A stretch of DNA of 64,000 nt, taken from Archegozetes longisetosus (Eukaryota; Arthropoda; Arachnida; Sarcoptiformes; Trhypochthoniidae). This document shows positions 1 through 23,922 of this stretch, piece by piece. The position numbers and the translations under genes are program-made. Each line of letters starts with the position of its first letter. The stretch's first letter is position 1. The notes beneath the pieces were generated by a model. The model was given only the letters and a program-made list of their open reading frames with translations, was not told where the DNA came from and searched no databases. The stretch is from assembly GCA_018873245.2 (NCBI GenBank), contig JAEMBT020000009.1:16115794-16179793 (forward strand), read 5' to 3'.

Positions 1-797
1 TTTCATTTTAAAGCCAGCTCTGATGATTTCAGTAAAACTTGACTAATACTAACATCATAAACATTTTTGTGAATTCTTATTTTAATCAAACTTGTGGCTC
101 AACGAAAAAATATGATTGATCGACTTGATTTTGGAATTTTGCCTAATATGATAATCTATTTTCACATTAAATTCATGAATATATGATAGGTTAGGTCGGA
201 CTAGAGTAGCTTAGGTTGGGCTGGGTTGAGTTAGGTTAGACTTCTTATGAATATTCCTAATCCTTAACTCATTACAATTCTATTTCCAAAATCAAATACT
301 ACTGAGCATTAATCAAGAATATTGAAGCAAAAAGTTTAGAAAATTGTTTTTTTGTCTACTAAAGCATTGACTCGACTAATCAATTCTAGTCTAAGGGCAA
401 AGTTGATCTTTTGTCAAATTTATTTTCTCTACTTCTCAATTGAATCGTATGTAAATCCAATCTTTCCTACTTTTATGTAGGTTTTATGGTAATTAAACTT
501 TTCATTTGAACTATGCATATATAATTGGTTTTTAGTTCAATTAAGATTTTGTGAACGATTTTTAATTCAATCAAACAGTTTTTGAATCACACACATTTTG
601 TTATTTATAAATTTAATTATTCAATTCTGTTTAATTCAATGAGCCATCTCCAATTCAAACGTCTGACCTATCCAGACACTTAATTTACGCTAACTTTCTA
701 ACTGATCAGTTTTCTATTTTATGTATTTATTCTTTATCAGTATTGACTAAATAAATAAATAAATATTAAATCATTTAAATTATGATTTTATTTATAG
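1..797. other. Intronic or 5' flanking DNA of the PDF receptor gene
   Basis: I see no coding exon here. The sequence is AT-rich and ends in an acceptor (ttatttatag) just before the first recognisable receptor exon. A degenerate TTAGG-type tract in G-rich orientation lies around 186-242. The exons for the signal peptide and the first part of the hormone-binding domain are expected upstream of base 1, so this is probably intron. Confidence 0.6.
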
Positions 798-13823
<13,026 letters not shown>

Positions 13824-14066
13824 ATCACCTCATCGATCAAACTTACCTCAACTTGTCTCTAACTTTCTATTTAACTCACTCTTTGAGACCTTAATTCGTT
13901 TTTGGACCGATCAGACGTTTACTCTGTTATGGACTAATCTTAGATTAACTCAGCTTTGGACTAATTAGAGATTGACTCTGTTATGGATTTATTAGAGATT
14001 AACCTACTTATGAGCCTAACCGATGAGCCTATACCATATTAAAATTTTGTTTTTTCGCATTTTTAT

Positions 14067-14072
14067 AATAAA
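14067..14072 (+). terminator. Candidate polyadenylation signal for Pdfr
   Basis: AATAAA lies 244 bp after the Pdfr stop codon. It is the first canonical hexamer downstream, but in AT-rich DNA such matches occur by chance. Confidence 0.4.
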
Positions 14073-14794
14073 AAATTGCAAAAATATATACTTTTATCAG
14101 TTTAATGCATGAAAGAGCAAAGATTTGACATTATGTTATAGAATCAAAAAAAGATACATTTTTTTCACTAAATTCACTCTTCAATGCATCCGTTTCTAGA
14201 GGTCTCGATTCACTTTCAAATCTATTTATATTCTTCTATTCATGTATTGAGTTTGGATTATCAGAATATACTACTTTCACTTCAATACATAACTTCAACT
14301 ACTGATTATGGCGGCCAACACTGAATTTAGGTTTTTTCATACTGAATTTCAACTTTTTTAGACTTTGAGAGTCAAGCATTTGGCAATAATTCTATGTTTC
14401 CACCTGATAATCAACAAACAATTTCTCCGATTCTCTTTTCAATAATATTTGATTTACTATCCTATGAGAGTAGTAATTTGTTCCCTTACTATTTGAGACA
14501 TGGCTCATTAATACCACTTTTGGTCAACATCGTAATCTTAATCTTGCTTCTTCTATACTTCACTTTCATTTTGCTCAATATCTATGGCTCAGCTAATTGT
14601 TGACATTTTATAGATTATCAAACTAATCTATTTTTACTTAAATATTTCATTGTTGTTTTAATTAATTCTTTTATGAGTTATTCTAGATAAGTTCATGTTG
14701 AGTAATAGATAAGTACTTTGATAATAGTTTTTGTATCTTTTCTGTGGTTTGCCAGGAGGCCGACTGCTTTTAGTGGAATGTTTAGATTTGATAT

Positions 14795-14945
14795 ATGATG
14801 GATAATAATATGATATAATGGATAAGGATATAATGTAGTGGATAAGAATATGATATAACAAATAAGAATATATATGTAACGGATAAGAATATAACATAAT
14901 GGATGAGAATTTAATATAACTGATAAGAGTATGATATAATAGATA
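14795..14945. repeat. Degenerate ggataagaatatgatata tandem repeat
   Basis: Six or seven diverged copies of a 20-25 bp unit. It produces a Tyr/Ser/Ile-rich minus-strand ORF that I regard as spurious. Confidence 0.7.
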
Positions 14946-17444
14946 AGATTATAATAATTATACGATTACTAAGGTCTGTGAACTAGTTAATTGATAAATT
15001 GATATATTTTTTCTAAGTTCTATTTAATTCACATTGTATTATTATTTTTATTAATAAATATTACTACTTCTTTTTCTCTATTGTTATTGCTGTTTTTGTT
15101 TATATTTTCTTTTTGTTATTTATTTATTTTATAAGTGTTCTCTTCTTTTTTACTAATTACTACTTACAATTGTTAGTCATTTCTTATTAAGTAATATATT
15201 TTTTGTGCCTATTTGTTCGTTTATGTTGCTATTTATACGTTTCCTTTATGTTATTATAATTTTTAATATTTTAATTCTAATCAAATTATTCAAATTATTC
15301 AATTCTAATAAAGTTGTTTAAATTATCGAATTCTAATTAAATCGTCTTATTAAATTTACTAGATTAAATCGTCTTATTAAATTTACTAGAGCCTTTACAA
15401 CAATCTTATGCCTTCTTAGTCTATTTTAGTTTTTATTAATTAATGATTGAATCAATAACCAACTAATTTTCTAACTAATTTTCATAATCAATACACTCCT
15501 AAATATCTGTCTCAATTTTCTAAACTTTTCACAATTTTTCTTTCTAATCAATCTCACTTGTTGTACATTCACAACCTAATAATTTTTTATAGCAACTAGA
15601 AGCTATGCGTTGCCATGGGATGCACTCTGTCAGACCATAACATTGAAGATATTAACAAACTTATTCTATGTTCAATATGGCGATCAAAGCAAATTACAAA
15701 TCATTTTTAGTAATAAATCGATGCGCATCACAGCGAAGTTGACAAAATAACGATCTTTTTCTTGTTGTTATCGTGGATTGCTAGATTTTTAAGTGTACTA
15801 CGGAACAATTTTTTTTATTGAACTTAAACCTATAGCTTGAGTTTGATCCTTCTTTTATATGACTTAATCAAACGAACCGATTTCTAAACAAATGAACAAA
15901 CTCAATCTTCACTTCAAAACTACTTGAAAATAACTAAGCTTATAGTGATTTTATTGCTAAATCAAAAAATTGAATAACTTTTCGATACGATGCATTGTGA
16001 AATTTAGACTATTTTCAGATTATTTTCAGACAATTTTCAGACAATTTTCAGACATTTTCAGACTATTTTCAGATTATTTTCACACAATTTTCACACAACT
16101 TTTCTGTTAACTATTAAGATAAATGAACTAGAAAATAGGTTAGCCAACAGCAAGTTATAAACAAAACAATTGATTAACTATTGAACTCTTTGAGTCATAT
16201 ATTGTTAAGTGGTCAATTTAGAGTTATTACTGTTAACTCATTTTATAATAGTTTGATACAGTGAATGTAGAGCTATAATCTACACTCCTTGACATATTTT
16301 TTGTTTCGAATACTATGCACACTGTATCTTATATATAGTCAACCATTTTAACCAATTTCTAGACATCACTCTGTTCACTATAACGAGATACTACTATTAA
16401 TAACACTAAAACGAACTAATTAATACTAAAATAGCAATTTCTACATAAAACATAAACTCATAGTATTATGATGAAGTTTATAAGTGAAAAAAGCAATTTC
16501 CGAATCACGCCACCAATTCTATCTTGATAGACTTAAACAATCCGAATGTTAGCTATAAGCAAGTAAATATTCTCATGTTAATCCATCTTCTCTTTCATTT
16601 CGATTTCTTGTCTGATTGAATATAAAATTATTTTTGAATATCTACTATACTAAAGCGTGCTATAACATCTAGTTGCTATCACATCTAGTTGCTATCAATG
16701 ACTCCAAAGCTTTAGAGCATAACAACATAATCTAAAAACCTAGTTCATTTAATATGATATATTATAAGACAAACTTGAAGTTACTCTCTACTCTTTGCTT
16801 GAAGTTATGTGATATTTACATTAGATAAGAAAGTTTTCCGTTTTTGCTTTTGAATGAGTTATGTTGTTATGCGTTATTGTTTATCAATCTATATGACTAC
16901 AAATATTAAACTATAAACAACTATTCAACACCAAATTTGTTCAAATCTATTGAACTTCCAATGATCTCCCATTAGTCCCTCAGAATCTCAGAATTCATTG
17001 ACAGGCTGTGGAATATTTAGCAAAAAGCGAAAGGAGGAAGTCTCTGTGGAAAGCAAACGCAGGGATAGCAGTGTCTAAATATTAACAAACTTAGCAATTC
17101 AAGGACACTATAATGCAGATATTAACAAATACTATACCTATATTAGTTTTGGTACTTTTATATATTAGAACAACTACGTATTCTATCACTCAAATAGCTC
17201 TCAAATAGTACTGTTTTGCTTTAGTATTTGTAATGTTTTATCTGAAGTGCTACTAAATACGAAATGGTTAGTCTTAGAATCGAAAATAATAGTGTTTAGG
17301 GTTAGATTAATGATAAAATGGATTACATCTGAATATAATTGTGATAATACAGTTAGAGAAATGTTTTAGAGTCATAATTATATTCTATTTAACAACTATT
17401 TTATCGATAATTTACTACTTGATCGACAAATCAATCATATCTAG

Positions 17445-17541
17445 AACTGGTTAATCAAATCCAGAACTGGTTATTCAAACTCCAAATCTGGTTAATCAAA
17501 CTCCAAATCTGGTTATTCAAACTTCAAATCTGCTAAATCAA
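17445..17541 (+). repeat. About 20-bp tandem repeat immediately 5' of the PHKA start codon
   Basis: Five variants of aaatctggttaatcaaactcc run up to within a few bases of the ATG at 17545. They are therefore in the 5' UTR or proximal promoter. Alternation of ggttaatc and ggttattc suggests a two-unit higher-order period. Confidence 0.8.
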
Positions 17542-17544
17542 ACC

Positions 17545-20500
17545 ATGCGAAGTCGAAGTAATTCTGGTGTTCGATTAGATTATTATCAGAGAATTGTCTA
17601 TCGAACTATTTTGGATCATCAGGTATCAGACCAAACATATTACCTACTGATTGATCAATCATTAGATTGTTTTGTTTATGAAAATATTAAATCATTTAAT
17701 CATTTAATCGATTATACTCTAGAACGCAGTGACAGGTCTTCTGCCAACTAGTCATTACCAAAATGACCAGAACACAGACCACGCTTGGGTCCGCGACAAC
17801 CTCTATTCAATCCTAGCAGTTTGGGCGCTTTCAATGGCATACAAGAAGAACACCGACTTAGACGAAGACAGAGCTAAGACGTACGAATTGGAGCAGTCAT
17901 GCGTCAAGATGATGAGAGGGCTACTGATGGCAATGATAAGACAAAAGGATAAAGTGGAGAGTTTCAAAGAGACACAATCGACGAGCGACTCGCTCCATGC
18001 CAAGTATTCCTCCTCTACTATGTTGACTGTGGTCGGTGATCATGAATGGGGTCACTTGCAATTGGACGCCACCTCTCTCTTTCTACTCATTTTAGCCCAA
18101 ATGACTGCTTCTGGTCTGCAGATTATCTTCAATTTGGATGAAGTGGCCTTCATTCAGAATCTGGTCTTCTATATTGAGTCTTCGTATTGTATTCCTGATT
18201 ATGGCATTTGGGAGAGAGGCGATAAAACCAATCACGGATTGCCTGAACTCAATGCCAGCTCTATCGGTATGGCAAAGGCTGCTCTCGAGGCCATGAATGA
18301 ATTGGATTTGTTTGGTGGAAGAGGTGGTCCTTCGTCTGTGATCCATGTCTTGGCAGATGAGGCTCAGAAATGTCACGCAGTTTTGCAATCGATGCTTCCG
18401 CGAGAGTCAAACTCTAAAGAGATCGATGCGGCTCTGCTCTCTATCATTGGTTATCCCGCTTTTGCTCTCGAAGATAAAGACTTGATTAAAGCGACACGTA
18501 ATGATATTAAGCAGAAGCTCCAGGGAAGGTATGGCTGCAAACGATTTTTGAGGGATGGCTACAGAACTGCTAAAGAAGATCCGACACGACTTTATTACGA
18601 GCCCTCAGAACTGAAGGTTTTCGAGAATATAGAGTGCGAATGGCCGCTATTCTTCTGCTATTTGATACTCGATGGCTTGTTCAATGGAGACAGAGATATG
18701 GTTCGTATTCATCCATCCATTTCTTCAATTCTCATCTCTTCTCAATTAATCATTAGGTCGAAGAATACTCCGAAGCACTCGAAGGGCTTTTGGTGAAAAC
18801 AGAAGATGGTCTGAAACTTGTGCCAGAATTATATGCAGTTCCGGGACATTTAGTAGAACAAGAATATAGAGAACCTCATAGTCAGGACAGAACTCCTATT
18901 GGATCGTGTCCTTTCATGTGGGCTCAATCGCTTTATATCGTCGGTCGTCTACTTCAAGAGGGATTTATAGCTCCGGGAGAACTCGATCCCCTAAATAGAA
19001 GACTTGGAGCTGAAAAGAAACCTGACGTTGTCGTCCAAGGTCTCCAATCCTTAGTTCTCACTTACCATTCAACCTAACCTTAATTTATCTCTCCATTAGT
19101 TGTGATACTGGCTGAAGACTCTAAAGTACAAGAAAAACTTATTCAACATGACATTCATATACAAACTATTGCAGATGTGGCACCGATCGAAGTGCAACCA
19201 GCAAGACTTTTAAGTCATTTATATGCATACTTAGGATATAACAAAAAGTTATCACTATCTGGTCGTCAGTCACGAGAAGTGGGACTTTTAAGTACAAGTA
19301 AACTATACTCATTACAGGACAAAATATTTGCTTTTACTCCACAGGTTTGTATAGTATATTGAAATAGATTGCTTAGAATTTGGATGTCATGTTCAGGCTA
19401 TAAATGTTGTTAATATAATAGTTTGTTGACGAACATCGGTATTATATCGCTTCCGATACGAATTTAATGTTGGATACATTTAAGTCCGAAATAGCATTTT
19501 TAAAAGTCAATTGGCGAATGTTAGGCCGACCAACTGTTGTGATCCCGTTAAGCCCGCGAATAATTGGAGGTAGAGTTCTAACTAACAATCTTTTTCTCAT
19601 TTGCATCCATTTCATCACTTTTGGTTTTTATTGATTTGTTTGTTTTGCACTTGTCTTTTATACCCATTTGCTAGTAGTTTTGAGGATAAGCTAAGTTAGT
19701 AGAAATTAAGTTGAATGTGATGTTCGAAAGTTTGAGAAGTTTGAAAAGTTTGTAAACTTTGCACTGTTTTCAATGTATTCAATGCTTGCATTGTTTGTAA
19801 AGTTGACAAAGTTTGTAAAATTTGAAGTTCTAAGCAAAGGCTAACTTGTAGAAAAGACATATGACATGCAACGATAATTAAGATTTGCTTTGTTTTGTTT
19901 GATAACAACAAATGGGATGACAAAAATAGAATCTCGATCGCGGAGATTTCTATATAGTGAATGATGTAAATCTGTTGGCCAGTAATTTTGGTTATGCAGT
20001 GCATATGCTTAGGGGTAATTGGCGAGAGCCTGGCCGACCCACACTCACTATCATTATGTATCACCACTTTTTAGGTACCTCACACTCACTCATTATGTAC
20101 CTCCACTTTTAGGCATCTCATACTCACCTCTCTTACTAATCTCATCTCTTCTTTCTTTCAGAGAATGATCGCATCCCTGTCTCCATCATATCTACTATCA
20201 AAAAACTCAAAAGTGGTTATCTCAATGGAACTCGAGTCGTTTTGGGAACTCTTGATGACTTTCTCAGCACTTCTGCTATCACTAACTTAAGCTTCTTAGC
20301 CAATACAGAAGATGGTGATCCCGAAGGCCTTAATGAAAGTGTCAAAGAGCTGCTCGAAAGAGAACTCAATAAACCATTCATTCGTAAGGTATCGCGTCAG
20401 TCATCAGCCAAACGAAAGATAAGCATAAGATCAAGAAAGTCAGGCGTGTCTGGAATCATAAAGAGAACACGTTCTATTCAAGTCGATCAATACGATCCAG

Positions 20501-22513
20501 GTTTGTATGCATTTGATCTGATCCAAGTTTATATGCATTTGATCCAATCCAACTTTGTATGTATCCGACCCAATCCAAAGTTTGTATGTATTCGACCCAA
20601 TCCAACTTTCTATGCATCTAATCCAAACTTATCTCCCTCTCAATACCTCCAGATCTGACCCAACTAAGAGCCAGTTATTCCGAACATAAAGCTTTATCTC
20701 AATCGAGTACATCGAAGAACTCATCAGAACATTCATCGACTCATTCCTCTCCCCTACACGAAGCACTCCAACCAATGCGTAGTCTTGATATGGAGACAGA
20801 TGAAACTGACGATGTCCTCCGCTTTCCTAAGTTTGATGTCTCGAAGACTACTGAAAAGCGATTGCGTGGAATGTCTGATTTGAATATTGCTGAAGATATC
20901 AAAGATGATGAGTTAATTAATATGTACAAAGAAGCCGAAGTTCTCGAAGAAAGAGCAGATATTCTTCACTATCTTTTCTATAATAAGTTAGTCAATCATT
21001 TGATGTTAATGTTTGTTAAGAATATTGTATTTCTTGCAGAGGTTTGTCGTGGGAAACAGGTTTAGGAAATGATAAGCGGATGACTGTCAGAGATCTATTG
21101 AAAGACGTTTACGAGCAGGCATGCAATGAAAAGAAGTGGGCATTAGTTAGACATTCAGCTGGAATGCTAGGCAAACGTGTAGAAGATTTAGCGAAATCAG
21201 TTGCAGACCTTCTGGTCAGACAAAAGCAGATAACAGTGGGAATGCCCCCACATTACGAACAGGCCATCATTAGGCCATTGCCTACGAAGGAGTTGCGTCA
21301 GATCATCGATCAAACCCATGGTGGAGACCAAAGCACAGCTATGTTGACACAAGAACTGCTCATTTACTTAGCTATGTTTATTCGTACTGAACCTCAATTG
21401 TTTCATGAAATGCTAAGACTTAGAATTGGACTTATTATACAAGTTATGGCTTCTGAGTTGGCGCGTGCTCTCAAGTGTGACGGAGAAGAAGCTTCTGACC
21501 ATTTGCTTAATTTGAGTCCTTATGAAATGAAGACTCTGTTGCATCATATCCTAAGTGGAAAAGAGTTCACTATAAAAAGTGGTAAATTCTAGTAGTGATT
21601 GTTTTGGCTTATATTTTGTATTTATATTTGTATTTATATTTGTATTTGTATTTTAATATCACAGCCAGAAGTGGTCGCGTTTCCATTATAAATGATAGAC
21701 TGATAAGCAAAAAGAGTTTTGTTGATAGTATAACGGGAAGTGAGATAAGTGGTAATGAAGATTATGGCTTCGAAGCTGATCGACAGGGACAATGGCTTAG
21801 GAGAAGACGATTGGACGGAGCACTGAATAGAGTCCCACGAGGTTTCTATACCCGAGTTTGGTCTGTTCTCGAAAGAGTAAGTCCACTGAGTCGATGAGTT
21901 GGAATATTAGTATTGATTAAAGTGTTAATATCTGTTAAGTGTCAAGGAATAGCAATAGAGGGTCGAATACTTATGCAACAACTGACCCGCGAGATGACTC
22001 CGGGAGAACTGAAGTTCGCGCTCCAAGTGGAACAAGTGTTGAATTGTGTTCCGCAACCGGAATATAGACAGTTGATGGTGGAGGCGTTGATGGTTCTAAC
22101 ACTACTGGTTGAACATGAAGTTGTTAAGACATTGGGTGGCATTATTAATATTGAACAATTAGTTCATAGAGCTAATCAAATATTTCTGGAAGACCAGGTT
22201 TGATATGATATGACAGAGTTTGAAGTCCTAACTCTTAAGTTAGAAATTACAGAATAAAACCTAAAGTAACAGAATGTGAATCCCTAACCAATAAATTTAT
22301 TTATAGCGTAATTGTAACGGAGACGCGACACTTTGCTGTGCGTGCAACGCAAACCAAAGGGTGACATATTGCGGTGGAGCAGCGAATATATGTCAGCATT
22401 TCTACGATAGTGCACCCAGTGGCAACTTCGGCTCTATGACTTACCTTATACGTGCTGTCGCTAACACTCTCGACTGCATTCCTAAATCTGGTGTCGATTG
22501 TGCTGTCAGCTGA
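17545..22513 (+). CDS. PHKA: Phosphorylase b kinase regulatory subunit alpha
   Basis: Regulatory subunit of the (alpha-beta-gamma-delta)4 phosphorylase kinase, which activates glycogen phosphorylase in response to Ca2+ and PKA. Exons: 17545-17622, 17723-18700, 18757-19039, 19100-19344, 19422-19569, 20162-20500, 20653-20986, 21040-21581, 21665-21876, 21940-22197, 22307-22513; all phases match, giving 1207 residues, close to the usual ~1230. The start [15 protein letters not shown] is the conserved family N-terminus. Residues ~1-440 form the glucoamylase-like domain ([48 protein letters not shown]). Residues ~590-760 are Ser/Arg-rich with PKA-like sites (RQSS, RKIS, RTRS), matching the multiphosphorylation region. 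The C-terminal part has [19 protein letters not shown] and [11 protein letters not shown]. The protein ends in CAVS, a CaaX-type farnesylation box as in vertebrate alpha subunits. Several introns are only 53-100 bp. Confidence 0.96.
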
Positions 22514-23922
22514 ATTTGTTTTTAATTTGTTTTTCTGATTTTAGTCTCTCTCACTCTCTCTCTCTCTCCTCTCTCTCTCTCCCCCTCTTTCTCTTTGAAA
22601 ATATATTTATTTATTTCTAGTCTATTAATTGTGTTTATTATCATATTTAGTTATTAGTTTTAATTATCGTTCTGAAATGATTTTTAAAATTGAATTGTTT
22701 CAAACAAGTTTATTTTGAAATTAGTGCCATAAATATGATCTGTTATTGATTCTAATTATATATGATTGTATAGAATGAAAATATATATTAGAATAAAATC
22801 AATCTAAATTTGTCAATTACTTATAGATTTTCAGATATAATATACTACTTTCATGCCTTCTCTAACCTAAATATTTCAATCCTTCGATTGCAAGTTAGCC
22901 TTTAGGTTGAAGTTTAGCAATATAGAGATAGAATATTGTTTATATAACTTATATAATAAATGAAATAACAATTTATTTGAATAGAAAAGACAAAAAGACA
23001 AACTTTTATCAACTAAAGAACAAAGAGAGTGTTCTAATTAGATCTAATAAACGAAATAGTGATGAAAAATAAGATAGCGGATGGTCATCCATAATCTGTG
23101 AATCACGTATATAGCGTGTGTATAGAATATTAAACTTTTCTATTATTATGCGCTCATTTAGTACTTCTATTCTACTAATTATCTAATTTTAATATTCATC
23201 TCCATTCATTTCAATATTATTTAGTATATATGAAGTACTGTATCGTAAAGTATCTCATCTTATAAGTCATTCCCTTTAATCCGATGATAGAAAAACTTCT
23301 TCTATAGTATTGTCATAAACAACAAATATTAGAGCAAAGATAGTTCCGGTATTGGAGTATTATTTTCAACTATGATGCGCTTGAGAATCATCTAGTTCAA
23401 GGTTCAAATATATAGGACAATATTGGAAAAGATTGCTGCAACTCATAAAAACATATAAACGTGAAAACTAATATAAAATAGTTATCGAATTCAGTATAAA
23501 ACGGTTGAAAGATTTAGCAGTGGAGTAGTCGAGAGAGTGGTGGAGAGAGTTATCGAGAGAGTCATCGAGAGAGGAGTCGGTCACGTACCAAAAATAGTAA
23601 CCATAACAACTTTTCGGGTACTCCGCCTTCATGTGCTAACACAATATAATGTCCACTGAATGATTTACTAATAACCTAACCAATTAATACTCAACATTCA
23701 TTTGACTTTCCTGATTACTCTTTAGTAACTTTGAGTCGATACTTTTGAAGGATATCTCTCTATCTCTATAAATTGTGATGCTTGTTTTGCTACGTTATGT
23801 TTTTTAAAGTTTTAATTGTTCTCAATAGTTCTCAACAGTTTTCTAAAGTTTTCAATAGTTCTGAATAGTACTGAACAGTTTTGAGTAGTTCTGAATAATT
23901 CTGAATAGTTCTGAATTCTAAA
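22514..23922. other. Intergenic region between PHKA and NompC
   Basis: No coding sequence seen. A (TC)-rich stretch (22543-22595) follows the PHKA stop, and AATAAA at 22792-22797 is a candidate poly(A) signal. Around 23518-23585 there is a purine-rich gagaga patch with cgagagagt repeats. A decamer repeat then leads into the NompC ATG. Confidence 0.6.
23815..23915 (+). repeat. Decamer repeat immediately 5' of the NompC start codon
   Basis: About ten imperfect copies of agttctgaat/agttttcaat end 8 bp before the ATG at 23923, so they lie in the 5' UTR or core promoter. Confidence 0.8.

Larger units (their letters stand above)
13824..17544. other. Intergenic region between Pdfr and the phosphorylase kinase alpha gene
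   Basis: I see no gene in these 3.7 kb. It holds the likely Pdfr 3' UTR with an AATAAA at 14067-14072, a repeat near 14795-14945, short ttttcagac repeats at 16005-16100, and a 20-bp repeat directly before the next start codon. ORFs here are short and low-complexity. Confidence 0.65.

Noticed and set aside
14658..14897. Minus-strand Tyr/Ser/Ile-rich ORF
   Set aside because: It reads through the ggataagaatatg tandem repeat and has no other support.
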